Position numbers and translations under genes: made by a program. Shown here piece after piece: positions 18,730 through 26,492 of a stretch of 64,000 nt of DNA. Within the stretch, counting starts at the first letter, position 1; the number at the start of each line of letters is the position of its first letter. The stretch covers positions 124,001-188,000 of the forward strand of contig JAHBTL010000002.1 of NCBI GenBank assembly GCA_019638615.1. The letters are read 5' to 3'. A model generated the notes under the pieces. The model was not told the DNA's origin and made no database searches. It saw only the letters and a program-made list of their open reading frames with translations. The stretch is from Chitinophagaceae bacterium. GTDB taxonomy: Bacteria; Bacteroidota; Bacteroidia; Chitinophagales; Chitinophagaceae.

Positions 18730-20313
18730 ATGAAACTTTTATATTCAAAACAGCATCTTGCTTTCATACTGCTTGTTTCTTCTATATGCCTGAAAACAGC
18801 CGCTCAGCAGTATGATACCGTTTATTTGCCCGATCCGCTGATCACTGAAGCATACTGCAAGGCTGCTCATCAAAATATCCTGGCGGCCGTAAACCCTTCT
18901 GTTTTTGACGGGTATTTTTCAGTATGCGCCGATGGAAAAGGGTTCGGTTACGGCAACACTTATCCTTCTCTCGACGGGCACCAGATGAGCGATGCCCTAT
19001 TGTGGCTGGGGCAGATCAACACCGTAAAAGCGAATTGGGAGTATGTAAAGTCTTTTCAAAAACCGGATGGAAGGCTTCCAATAGCCATACTTCCGGCTGA
19101 AGCAGGAAAAAAGATCGGGCCTTCCGGTTTTACATCTGAAGTTGATATCAATGGTGGTTTATATACGCACTGGGTGCCTAAAGATCCGTTGAGGGCATTG
19201 GCAGGCACTACTTATATTCAGAATGCGGATGTGATCTTTCGCTTCACTTTCGACAAACAATGGCTGAAGGAACAACTGCCCTCCGTCAACCTTACCGCCA
19301 ATTATCTTGCTTCTCTTATTTCCTCCGAGGGTGCTGTTGGCGGCGCCGGATATTATGTTGAACGTCCTACACGTGTTGAGTATGATGGCGTATCGCAGGG
19401 GCATGTAGCAGACGCCTTCAGGCGGCTTGCCTTATTAAACAGTGTAGCCGGCGATGAAGCATCCTGGAAAAAATACAATGGGCTTGCTGATCTTGTGGAA
19501 TCGTATTTCCGGAAAAAATTCTGGCAGGGAGACCAGTACGCAGAATACCGGCACCCTGATAAAGGATTTATTGCAGGACATGGCCTTACCGATGTGGACT
19601 GGACGGCCCTGGCAACGGGTATTGCTTCAGAGGAACAAAAGCTGATCCTGTGGCCCCGGCTAAAAAATGAAGCAGGTTTTTATTATAACCGCATGCCTAC
19701 GGGGATTGCAACCCGGCCGGAAACCTATGAAAGCTGGGAAACAACCTATGCCGATAACCAGGACCTGGCTGCTATGGGAAGAGTATGGTACATTGAAGCA
19801 TGGGCAAGAGCCAATATGCGTGATGCGGAAGGATTGATCCTCGGCATCCGGGCTGTTAGCCGCGCGGGGCGGGACAGCGGCTATTACTGGCGGGAAAGAT
19901 ATAATGCGAAAGGCGGCTACGGAGCGAGAAAATACAATGAATACCCGGCTAACCTCATCAGGGTCATTCAACGTTTTTTATTGGGAGTTGAGCATGGCCT
20001 CGATGGCGCTCTGCGGCTTTCACCTGTAGCGCCGGAGGCTTTCTGGGAGTCAGGTTTTGGACAAAGCTTATCGCTCCGTAACGGAAGATTGTATTACATG
20101 ATGAAAACAGGTATTGTTGAAGGTAGTTACCAGGGACACAGCGCACAAACATTATCGCTCAGGTTGTTTCATGCAGGGAAAAGCATCAAAGTAAAAATAA
20201 ACGGGAAGGTGATTACCCCCGTGATGAAAGGGGAATGGATCACCCTTGTTTTACCAGCATCCGGAAAAGACAGGGCATCTGCTTTCAGCATTGAAATGCT
20301 TGAAAAGAAATAA
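18730..20313 (+). CDS. Secreted (alpha/alpha)6-barrel glycosidase-like protein
   Basis: A 527-residue secreted protein (signal to ...LKTAAQ) that looks like a six-hairpin glycosidase: PSLDGHQMSDALLWLGQINTVKANWEY, GRLPIAILP, a GHGLTDVDWTALATGIAS segment, RPETYESWETTYADNQDLAAMGRVWYIEAWARAN, and a small C-terminal beta-domain (SLSLRNGRLYYMM...). I cannot place it in a numbered GH family; it lacks the GH78 hallmark sequence. It is divergent from the ECF sigma gene, and its position suggests it belongs to the first utilisation locus and acts on an oligosaccharide product. Confidence 0.7.
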   Translation: MKLLYSKQHLAFILLVSSICLKTAAQQYDTVYLPDPLITEAYCKAAHQNILAAVNPSVFDGYFSVCADGKGFGYGNTYPSLDGHQMSDALLWLGQINTVKANWEYVKSFQKPDGRLPIAILPAEAGKKIGPSGFTSEVDINGGLYTHWVPKDPLRALAGTTYIQNADVIFRFTFDKQWLKEQLPSVNLTANYLASLISSEGAVGGAGYYVERPTRVEYDGVSQGHVADAFRRLALLNSVAGDEASWKKYNGLADLVESYFRKKFWQGDQYAEYRHPDKGFIAGHGLTDVDWTALATGIASEEQKLILWPRLKNEAGFYYNRMPTGIATRPETYESWETTYADNQDLAAMGRVWYIEAWARANMRDAEGLILGIRAVSRAGRDSGYYWRERYNAKGGYGARKYNEYPANLIRVIQRFLLGVEHGLDGALRLSPVAPEAFWESGFGQSLSLRNGRLYYMMKTGIVEGSYQGHSAQTLSLRLFHAGKSIKVKINGKVITPVMKGEWITLVLPASGKDRASAFSIEMLEKK

Positions 20314-20350
20314 ATGCAGAGGGGCCTGCAGACAGAGGCGAGGGCAATTC

Positions 20351-20450
20351 GGAAAAGGGTTTCCAACCTTTTGAAGGTTGGAAACCCTGCGGCTGAAAAG
20401 CGAGGGTATATCTCTTGTTTTGCAGGCCTGCCTGCTGGGCTAATTTGGGA
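20351..20450 (+). repeat. Dispersed ~100-bp hairpin repeat, copy A
   Basis: Contains GGGTTTCCAACCTT-TTG-AAGGTTGGAAACCC (20357-20387, perfect 14-bp stem), then a conserved tail with GCAGGCCTGCCTGCTGG. Near-identical to 54071-54170 over 98 bp (about six differences by eye), and related to the decayed copy at 39311-39385. The apparent 85-codon ORF 20314-20571 across it is a by-product of the repeat. Confidence 0.8.
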
Positions 20451-20579
20451 TGCACCCAGCGAAGGACATTACTGGAGTTGTTTTGTTAGGGAGCATCTTT
20501 GTACATTCGAACCGGAGGGGAGCCGCGGAGAATCAAAAAAAATCTTTTTATATCAATTTTTTTTACAGTAAAAGTGTAT

Positions 20580-20636
20580 ATGATCCGGCAAGTGATCGAA
20601 TTTTTAAAAGAAAAGGGACTTATCAGTAATGAATGA
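20580..20636 (+). CDS. 18-codon ORF overlapping hicB, possible toxin remnant or leader
   Basis: ATG at 20580 encodes MIRQVIEFLKEKGLISNE and stops at 20636, overlapping the HicB start by 8 bp (ATGAATGA). Such overlap is typical of translationally coupled pairs. It is far too short for a HicA toxin, so it is either a leader peptide or the remains of the missing partner. Confidence 0.3.
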   Translation: MIRQVIEFLKEKGLISNE

Positions 20637-20997
20637 TATTCTAAAATATAAAGATTATCTGGCATCGGTTCATTTTTCCATGGAAAATGAAGTTTTTTAT
20701 GGAAAAGTATTAGGAATTGATGATCTGATCAATTTTGAAGGCAGTTCCGTAAAGGAATTAAAAAAAGTCTTTCATGAAGCAATTGATGATTATATATCAA
20801 CCTGTAAATCGCTCGGAAAGGAGCCCAACAAAACCTATAAGGGTACCTTCAATGTAAGAATTCCGTCTGAGCTTCATAAGGAAGCTGCCACATTCGCAGC
20901 AATAAACAGTTTGTCCTTAAACGATTTTGTAAGGTCTGCTATTGACTTTGCTTTAGCCAACCGGGAGCAATTGAACAAAAAGCTGTTTTTAAAGTAG
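20629..20997 (+). CDS. HicB-family antitoxin-like protein, orphan
   Basis: A 122-residue protein with the HicB architecture: an N-terminal partial RNase-H-like domain (YLASVHFSMENEVFYGKVLGIDDLINFEGSSVKELKKVFHEAIDDYI, with the VLGI and FEG motifs) and a C-terminal ribbon-helix-helix DNA-binding segment (KGTFNVRIPSELHKEAATFAAINSLSLNDFVRSAI). HicB normally neutralises the HicA mRNA interferase and represses the operon. No HicA gene is adjacent; only an 18-codon ORF overlaps the start. It marks the left side of the AT-rich accessory block. Confidence 0.85.
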   Translation: MNDILKYKDYLASVHFSMENEVFYGKVLGIDDLINFEGSSVKELKKVFHEAIDDYISTCKSLGKEPNKTYKGTFNVRIPSELHKEAATFAAINSLSLNDFVRSAIDFALANREQLNKKLFLK

Positions 20998-21016
20998 CTC
21001 CGGGTTTATGATGAAG

Positions 21017-21032
21017 CCTTCTATATAGAAGG
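21017..21032. terminator. Perfect 16-bp palindrome between convergent genes
   Basis: CCTTCTATATAGAAGG lies between the stops of hicB (20997) and the NlpE-like gene (21073). It may be a bidirectional hairpin, but there is no T-run. Confidence 0.35.
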
Positions 21033-21072
21033 AAGTGTACTGCGAAGGTATTTCATCGCGTGGTGGCAGGTT

Positions 21073-21999
21073 TTATTTGGTCGTGTTAAGCCTTTTATTG
21101 AGTGTAAAACTAAAATTATCATTCCCAATAAATAGGTTTTTGTCCTTGTGTAAAAAGAATAAAATATTTTCATCCCCTACAAGTAGTGAAATTGTTTGAT
21201 TGGGTTTGTCTGGGTCAAGCTGAAGAATGATAGCATCGGGATTTGATGTAGCCCCTTTAATAATCGTCCAATTACCTGTAATGTCACTTTCCCTGCTGTT
21301 TGTTCTTCTCAAAGTATAGGTTGTGGGATGTAAAGTCTTTGGGTCTTTACTTAAAATAAGTTTCCATTTTAGTTTGAAACAAGATTGGTTTACAGTCAAA
21401 TTATTTTCCGCAGCAAAGTCTCGGCAAGGTGTCCGTCCTTCATAAATTACCTGTAATGATGTATCTTTCAGCACACTTGTTGAATTTGTCAGCGTTGGCA
21501 ACGGGTAATTATTTTTGTCTGGGGTTTTATTGTTTAGTGTGTAACTCCATCCGCCATTACCAATCATAAGTTGTTTTTGAGGCGTTAGTAAGTGGAAAAT
21601 ATTTGCATTGAGTTTTATCAATTCAATTTCAGTTTGAAATCCGCTACTCTTTAATTGGTAAATTTCTTTGTCATTGTCTTTGGTAATATGGTATTCACCT
21701 TGGTACGATTTCTTTTGTCCACCATCCTTGAACCCAAGCGTATTTGGCTGCGATTCTCCATAGATTATGTTTAACACAAAAGTGTTACCGTTCAAGTTGT
21801 CAAGTGTTAAGTTCCATTTAATGAAATCTATTATCGTCTCATCTGGGATGCCAAGTTGAGATTTAATTAAATCATTACCCGGTGTGCAACCAACAAACAC
21901 GATTTTATCATTTTTTTCTGATGCCAAAGAGCAAAAACTGTTAATCGCGATACACCAGATAATTGTCAAACGAAATAAAAATGAAGTTATATTGTTCAT
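21073..21999 (-). CDS. Secreted protein with two tandem NlpE-like domains
   Basis: A 308-residue exported protein (signal to ...CSLASE). It is built from two similar halves. The first has IVFVGCTPGNDLIKSQLGIP, KWNLTLD and LMIGNGGWSYTLN. The second has QVIYEGRTPCRDFAAENNL, KWKLILS and LFIGNDNFSFTLN. The Y/F-x-G-x-x-P-C/G start of each half and the lipocalin-like beta strands resemble the N-terminal domain of NlpE (copper resistance/envelope stress), though only one key Cys per half remains. Start overlaps the upstream gene by 4 bp (ATGA), so the two are translationally coupled. AT-rich; no lipobox. Function is unproven. Confidence 0.6.
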   Translation of the reverse strand: MNNITSFLFRLTIIWCIAINSFCSLASEKNDKIVFVGCTPGNDLIKSQLGIPDETIIDFIKWNLTLDNLNGNTFVLNIIYGESQPNTLGFKDGGQKKSYQGEYHITKDNDKEIYQLKSSGFQTEIELIKLNANIFHLLTPQKQLMIGNGGWSYTLNNKTPDKNNYPLPTLTNSTSVLKDTSLQVIYEGRTPCRDFAAENNLTVNQSCFKLKWKLILSKDPKTLHPTTYTLRRTNSRESDITGNWTIIKGATSNPDAIILQLDPDKPNQTISLLVGDENILFFLHKDKNLFIGNDNFSFTLNKRLNTTK

Positions 22000-22400
22000 A
22001 CTATTGCCATTTTGATTGTTGTTAGTAGCCCACGTCCTTCAACAATTTCAAATTTGTAGGACGGAAATTTTTTATTTGGGTAAAAGTCCTGACCGCCAAA
22101 AGAGAAAACCTTGTTGTTGGGAAGCTGAAAAAGATAATAAGCGCCTTCGTCCTCCTGTTCTTTCAGTTCATAATACAAGTCAGAGGCGACTTCAATGACT
22201 GTTACTAAGTTTTTGTTTTTCAAAAAGACAATACTCCTTCTGTCTTTTTGCAGTTTTAGATATTCCTTTCCGGTCACCCAAACACCAATTGCGATGTAAA
22301 TGACAACAGTTGTAAGCAAAAGAAAAAGCTCATTTGTCGTGCTGATTTTGAAGTATGCAAAAATACCAACAGCAAAAGCAAGAGATGTCCAGATAAGCAA
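21996..22400 (-). CDS. Small membrane protein, TTG start
   Basis: A 134-residue protein with two N-terminal membrane helices (LIWTSLAFAVGIFAYF and LFLLLTTVVIYIAIGVWV), then a basic linker (GKEYLKLQKDRR) and a soluble C-terminal domain. There is no ATG near the N-terminus: the only usable start is TTG at 22400, and an in-frame TAA is just 12 bp upstream. The gene may therefore be 5'-truncated. It overlaps the NlpE-like gene by 4 bp. Family not recognised. Confidence 0.55.
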   Translation of the reverse strand: MLIWTSLAFAVGIFAYFKISTTNELFLLLTTVVIYIAIGVWVTGKEYLKLQKDRRSIVFLKNKNLVTVIEVASDLYYELKEQEDEGAYYLFQLPNNKVFSFGGQDFYPNKKFPSYKFEIVEGRGLLTTIKMAIV

Positions 22401-22820
22401 AAACCAAATTTATCGCCTGAAGTTCTTGTTTAACTGGCTCAATTGCTTGGCAATGATTTTAAGCTCTCTTATCTCTTAATGGTCTTTGCAGTTTCAAGAT
22501 GTTCGAGTTAATTGCAGCGAACGGTTGAACATTTGTGTTTCCTGCTTTTGGCATGGCCGAATAAAGATATAAAAGTTCATTGTTAATTTATAGCCCAATT
22601 TATAACCTCCGTCCGGAGCCGCAGATAATAGCCAGGTGAGGCCGAGGCGGCGTTATCCCTGCCTGTCCTGGCGAAAGTATCAGGTAATGGACAATTGACA
22701 GAGGAGGATGGACGATTGACAATGGCACAATAGCTATCAGCGGTCAGGTATCAGCTATCAGCAGTAAAACCGGTAGCTGACGGCTGATCGCTAATAGCTG
22801 ATTGCCACAAAGACCTGCGA
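22401..22820. other. Intergenic region with gene remnants and word repeats
   Basis: 22415-22475 reads, on the minus strand, as a short coding remnant (RELKIIAKQLSQLNKNFRR, stop just upstream of the TTG-start gene). 22510-22560 (CAGCGAACGGTTGAACATTTGTG) is vaguely like the left arm of elements E1/E2. From 22676 to 22800 it is filled with GACAATTGACA and GCTATCAGC word repeats. Confidence 0.4.
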
Positions 22821-23690
22821 CTAAAGATTTTTTATATACTTCGCGCATCCCTCCATTACCGTTGGGTCAGATTCCATTTCTACGAAAATATATTTCAATC
22901 CGCCAACTTTGGCAGCAGCGAAAAAATCAGGCCATTCAACAATGCCTGTACCCATCACTACTTCTTTCTTATGATCGGAAGGACTATAATCCTGCAGGTG
23001 CGCCGAAATGAAACGGCCGGGGAATTTCCGGAAATAATCCTGTGCCTTATAACCTGAGGTAATGGCAGCTACCTGGAACTGCATTTTTACCAGTGCGGGA
23101 TCAAGGCGCTCCATCATCAAATCATATTGCGGACGGTCGCCGAACTTTTCGTCAAACTCACCGTTATGGTTATGATATCCCGCGATCATGCCGCCTTTCT
23201 TTACCAGCTCACCTACATGGTTCATCTGGTCGCAGCGTTTTCTCACTTCATCTTCGGTTTTCGCTATCAACCCTCCGGAGCACACCATGTGTTTCAGGCC
23301 CAACTGGTTGGCAAACTCAATGCGTTCTTTCAGGCTGGCATCGTCCGTGATCTCTTTCCAGGTAAAATGGCAACTGGTCGTTTGCAACCCGGAAGCATTG
23401 GTAATTTTTTTCAATTCCTTACCGGAGTATTTTGCGAGTGGCGCGAAATCCCCCTGGTACCCTTTCGGACTGCACCATTCTACGTTCTCATAACCATAGC
23501 CTGCCAAACGTTTCATTGTCTCTTCCGGCTGCTGCCCGATCACGTCCCGGAATACATAGGACTGAAAGCCAATCGGCATATTAATGCCTTTGCTGCGCGA
23601 CATGGCAGTGAGGACATTGGGAATGGAAGCGAGGAACCCGGAAGCGGCGAGTCCGGCGGCGGCATTGCCTAAAAAGGATCTTCTGTTCAT
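22821..23690 (-). CDS. Sugar phosphate isomerase/epimerase family protein, Tat-exported
   Basis: A 289-residue TIM-barrel protein of the xylose-isomerase-like AP-endonuclease-2 superfamily. The N-terminus MNRRSFLGNAAAGLAASGF is a twin-arginine signal, so it acts in the periplasm. Barrel motifs include GFQSYVFRD, YENVEWCSP, HMVCSGG, IAGYHNHNGEF (metal-binding His/Glu), FISAHLQDYSP and IFVEMESDP. Such proteins in Bacteroidota accompany sugar utilisation loci (3-keto-glycoside hydrolysis/isomerisation is known in relatives). Base composition is richer in G+C than its accessory neighbours, indicating host backbone inside the AT-rich block. Confidence 0.88.
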   Translation of the reverse strand: MNRRSFLGNAAAGLAASGFLASIPNVLTAMSRSKGINMPIGFQSYVFRDVIGQQPEETMKRLAGYGYENVEWCSPKGYQGDFAPLAKYSGKELKKITNASGLQTTSCHFTWKEITDDASLKERIEFANQLGLKHMVCSGGLIAKTEDEVRKRCDQMNHVGELVKKGGMIAGYHNHNGEFDEKFGDRPQYDLMMERLDPALVKMQFQVAAITSGYKAQDYFRKFPGRFISAHLQDYSPSDHKKEVVMGTGIVEWPDFFAAAKVGGLKYIFVEMESDPTVMEGCAKYIKNL

Positions 23691-23703
23691 AATAATCGTT
23701 TGA

Positions 23704-23717
23704 TATACACGTGTATA
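23704..23717. promoter_or_regulatory. 14-bp palindrome upstream of the isomerase gene
   Basis: TATACACGTGTATA, perfect, 13 bp before the isomerase ATG. A possible dimeric-repressor operator; the regulator is unknown. Confidence 0.35.
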
Positions 23718-23820
23718 AAATTGTACGGCGGCAACCTGGACAACTACCCATAGTGATCAACCGCGTTTAATATTGGCAAAAGTTAGCCTTGAACCATAAC
23801 CAAATTAATGAAAAAAAGCT

Positions 23821-23864
23821 GAAGTTTGTACTTTAGCCCAATAACGCAAAACCCTTGTTAGGGG
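23821..23864 (-). repeat. Cassette-end element E3 (half element) after SDR1
   Basis: On the minus strand, 11 bp after the SDR1 stop codon, CCTAACAAGGGTTTTGCGTT is followed by ATTGGGCTAAAG and an ACAAACTTC tail. The same core follows AlkD (E2) and AraC2 (E1). Only the gene-proximal half is recognised; the distal arm is absent, and the isomerase gene follows. Confidence 0.55.
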
Positions 23865-23874
23865 TCGTTGTTTA

Positions 23875-24612
23875 TTACCAGGGTATTTCTCCCGTTTCAG
23901 GATTATTTTCTTCACTAAAGAATTTTCCGGTTGGTCCGCTTTTGTCAATCAGGGCGTATTTTATAATACGTTTCCCGGCATCTTCTAAAGTCCCTGTACC
24001 CCTGTGTCCGTTGAAATCGGTTTTTGTAAATCCCGGACAAACAGCATTTATTTTGAAGTTGCTGTCTTTTAGCTCGTATGCCAAAACAACTGTGTACATA
24101 TTCATTGCTGATTTGGACGAAAGATATACTGCACCTTTGTAGTTGTAATACTTGTATGACGAGTCGCTGTGCAGCGTAAGTGAACCTTGACTTGAACTTA
24201 CATTTACAATACGAGGTTCAGCAGATTTTTTCAATAAATCAATAAATGCCTGTGTAACTCTTACAACTCCGAAAACATTTGCATCGTATGCTGCTTTGAA
24301 CTTGTCTATGGTTGCATCAAGTGCCCCTTGTGGATAACCACCGAAAATGCCTGCGTTATTGATAAGTATGTCCAACTTTTTTGTTTTTTTGCCTATTTCG
24401 GTACGGGCATTTTTTACAGAATTATCATCTGTAATGTCAAGCTGAATAGCCTCTGTATGGCTTAATCCTTCTGCTTTTAATTTATTCATGGCTGTTATTC
24501 CGTTTTCCAAATTGCGACTGCCGAGGTAAACATAAACCCCTTTTTGAGCAAGTTGCCGTGCAACTTCAAAGCCAATGCTTTTGTTAGCTCCTGTTACTAA
24601 TGCTGATTTCAT
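23875..24612 (-). CDS. Short-chain dehydrogenase/reductase (SDR1)
   Basis: A 245-residue classical-type SDR using NAD(P): TGANKSIGFEVARQLAQ (TGxxxGxG-like cofactor loop), NNAGIFGG (NNAG motif), catalytic Ser in IVNVSSSQGSL, and an active-site region Y-x-x-x-K present as YKGAVYLSSKSAMNMY with the catalytic Tyr/Lys shifted (YLSSK). It ends CPGFTKTDFNGHRGTGTLEDAGKRI. Similar to eukaryotic carbonyl-reductase-like SDRs. It lies 67 bp downstream of an AraC-type regulator gene on the same strand and has its own promoter-like box. Substrate unknown. Confidence 0.9.
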   Translation of the reverse strand: MKSALVTGANKSIGFEVARQLAQKGVYVYLGSRNLENGITAMNKLKAEGLSHTEAIQLDITDDNSVKNARTEIGKKTKKLDILINNAGIFGGYPQGALDATIDKFKAAYDANVFGVVRVTQAFIDLLKKSAEPRIVNVSSSQGSLTLHSDSSYKYYNYKGAVYLSSKSAMNMYTVVLAYELKDSNFKINAVCPGFTKTDFNGHRGTGTLEDAGKRIIKYALIDKSGPTGKFFSEENNPETGEIPW

Positions 24613-24636
24613 TTTTTGTTGTTTAAATTAATGAAG

Positions 24637-24698
24637 CAAAAGTATATGGCTGAAAAACAGAGGAGATGGACAAATCAATTTATTGTCTTGACGAATCT
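24637..24698 (-). promoter_or_regulatory. SDR1 promoter box with possible AraC-type sites
   Basis: Minus strand: TACTTTTG (24637-24644) matches TAnnTTTG, 24 nt before the SDR1 start. Upstream, GATTTGTC (24670-24677) and GATTCGTC (24691-24698) are direct repeats with a 21-bp period, the spacing of AraC-family sites. The distal copy lies inside the end of the AraC1 coding sequence. Confidence 0.4.
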
Positions 24699-25555
24699 TG
24701 CTGACCGTCTAAAAATTCACTTATGCTTTTTCCAGTACATTTCTTGAAAAATCTTGAAAAGTAATCAGGGTCATTAAAACCCAATTCATAGGCTAATTCT
24801 TTTACAGAAAGGTTAGAGTACTGTAATTTTCGCTGTGCCTCAATTACTAAGCGTTTAGTAAAGAAATCTTTAGGCGAAACTCCTGAATATTCTTTTACAA
24901 TCCGATATAAGCTATTGGTGGTTAAAGCCAGCTTTTCGGCTATTGCATTTACAGAAGGTTGCTCCGTAAGATGCGTTTCCACCACTAGTTTGAATTCAAT
25001 GAACTTTGACAGATTGGTGTTTAAAATATTAAGTGGTTCTTTGTTTTCGAAATAAGCACTATTTAATTCTGCTAATAGTGAGTTCAGGTAAGCTAATATT
25101 ATTTCTGTATCGGTTGGATGTTCGTCTATATGAAGTATCTGATTTAAAATTTCAAAAACTTTTCTTACCCTTTCTCTTGTAGCATTGTCAAAAATTATAG
25201 TCTGTGAGTTTAAAGGATTAACTAAAAAAGGATATTGTTGAGGTAATAATGCTAATGTGTTTTCATCAAATAATACTTTGAAATATTTAAGGTCGGCATT
25301 TTTAGGCGGAGGGGTAAAAAACTGATCAGGCATTGCAAAAAGCAAGTGCCCTTCAGCAAGAGTAATGTCTTGCAAATCCAGATTGTAAGTAATAGAACCG
25401 CTGTCAATCAACACCATAAAATAAGAAGTTAGCTTGCGGGGTTGTAAAAGCTTTTGCTGAATATCGGAAGAAAGATAAGGATTGTTGTTGGAAACAATCT
25501 TTATGCTCAACCTGTCGTTCTTTACGTTCTTAAGTTTTGAGTTTGTATCCTGCAT
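24680..25555 (-). CDS. AraC-family transcriptional regulator (AraC1)
   Basis: A 291-residue regulator with an N-terminal cupin-like sensing domain (YFMVLIDSGSITYNLDLQDITLAEGHLLFAMPDQFFTPP) and a C-terminal double helix-turn-helix (HLTEQPSVNAIAEKLALTTNSLYRIVKEYSGVSPKDFFTKRLVIEAQRKL, then LSVKELAYELGFNDPDYFSRFFKKCTGKSISEFL). The GFNDPDYFSRFFKK motif is characteristic. It is the first gene of a two-gene module with SDR1. Probably activates SDR1; the effector is unknown. AT-rich compared with backbone genes. Confidence 0.93.
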   Translation of the reverse strand: MQDTNSKLKNVKNDRLSIKIVSNNNPYLSSDIQQKLLQPRKLTSYFMVLIDSGSITYNLDLQDITLAEGHLLFAMPDQFFTPPPKNADLKYFKVLFDENTLALLPQQYPFLVNPLNSQTIIFDNATRERVRKVFEILNQILHIDEHPTDTEIILAYLNSLLAELNSAYFENKEPLNILNTNLSKFIEFKLVVETHLTEQPSVNAIAEKLALTTNSLYRIVKEYSGVSPKDFFTKRLVIEAQRKLQYSNLSVKELAYELGFNDPDYFSRFFKKCTGKSISEFLDGQQDSSRQ

Positions 25556-25576
25556 ATTATCTGCTCAAAGTTTGGT

Positions 25577-25800
25577 AAGTATCGCTTTACAATGACCGCC
25601 GGCGATGGCTCGGCATTTGTGTTCGTGACGTAATTTGAAAAACGTCTGCCCGGAACTGAAGCCCGATTGAAAAACTGAAGTTGAAGTTAACAACTAAAAG
25701 CTAAATTGAAAAACGTCAAGCCCGAACAAAAATTGATAGCGATAAAATATTGAAGTTAACAACGTCCAGCCCCAAAAACGCCAAGCCCCATGTTGGTGGC
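25577..25800 (-). repeat. Cassette-end element E2 after AlkD gene
   Basis: Fills the gap between the AlkD stop and AraC1 start. On the minus strand it opens with CCAACATGGGGCTTGGCGTT, followed by TTTGGGGCTGGACG, and closes with an imperfectly complementary arm containing AATGCCGAGCCATCGCCGGC and ATTGTAAAGCGATAC. The middle has internal copies of TTAACTTCAA and AAACGTC words. The outer sequences match E1 in order and orientation. Confidence 0.6.
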
Positions 25801-25837
25801 ATGTGCTTCTTGTCTGCCGTTCAGTCGCCACAAAAAG

Positions 25838-26479
25838 TTATAGGTTTCGTTTATTGCTTTCAATGGCAATGAACTCCGGCAAATATTCAGGAGTACAACC
25901 TTTTGAAACCATTTTGCCTTTATACAGACCTGTTTTTTCTCCAAGTGCAATACAACGATTTCTATATTTTTTTTCGTAAACACCAATCCAACCTGTTGTA
26001 AAGTTCATTGCCCATTGAACTTCGGCTTCTTCTTTTTCCATTTGTTTTTCAATGACAGTTAATAACTCTCCGCTATTGGGTTGTGTTTGTCCCATCCAAC
26101 GCAAACGACCTTGATAATACCAATAAATTCGTCTTTTAAGCGAAGTTGAGCTGTTTTTCCAACTCTCAATCATTTCAATTGTCTTTTTGTCTTTGGTGAG
26201 TTGGTTTGCCATTAGCCAATCAATTAGTTGAAGTTTCTCATTTTCGCTGTGGTGCTTAATGTCAGCGACTAATTTGTCAATCACTTCTTCGGTTAGAAGT
26301 TTCTTGTCCATAATTAAGATTGCCAATTGTCGGGCAAAAAAATGTTTAGATGACCAAAGTTCCATTGCCAATTGGTGGTCTTTTTTTATGTCTTTAGCAA
26401 TGGTTCGTAAGTCGCCAAGTTTGGTACTCTTGTCGGTGATTTGAGTGAGTATTTTTTGTGCTTTTGTTGAAAGTTTCAT
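25838..26479 (-). CDS. DNA alkylation repair protein (AlkD-like HEAT repeat)
   Basis: A 213-residue all-helical protein of the DNA alkylation repair family (AlkC/AlkD type DNA glycosylases that excise cationic 3- and 7-alkylpurines). Helical pairs resembling HEAT repeats are seen: LRTIAKDIKKDHQLAMELWSSKHFFARQLAILIMD and EEVIDKLVADIKHHSENEKLQLIDWLMANQL. The family's RRIYWYYQGRLRW segment and an IGVYEKKYRNRCIALGEKTG C-terminus follow. It stands alone between elements E1 and E2, that is, as a single-gene module. AT-rich; probably acquired. Confidence 0.85.
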   Translation of the reverse strand: MKLSTKAQKILTQITDKSTKLGDLRTIAKDIKKDHQLAMELWSSKHFFARQLAILIMDKKLLTEEVIDKLVADIKHHSENEKLQLIDWLMANQLTKDKKTIEMIESWKNSSTSLKRRIYWYYQGRLRWMGQTQPNSGELLTVIEKQMEKEEAEVQWAMNFTTGWIGVYEKKYRNRCIALGEKTGLYKGKMVSKGCTPEYLPEFIAIESNKRNL

Positions 26480-26492
26480 CTCAATATAGTTT

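Noticed and set aside
20314-20571. 85-codon plus-strand ORF across repeat copy A
   Set aside because: Its conserved part is encoded entirely by the dispersed hairpin repeat and the same peptide appears at copy B in an unrelated context. No start signal or family.
22676-22800. Possible CRISPR array in the word-repeat segments
   Set aside because: Words are degenerate, occur on both strands, and have no constant repeat/spacer length; no cas genes in the window.
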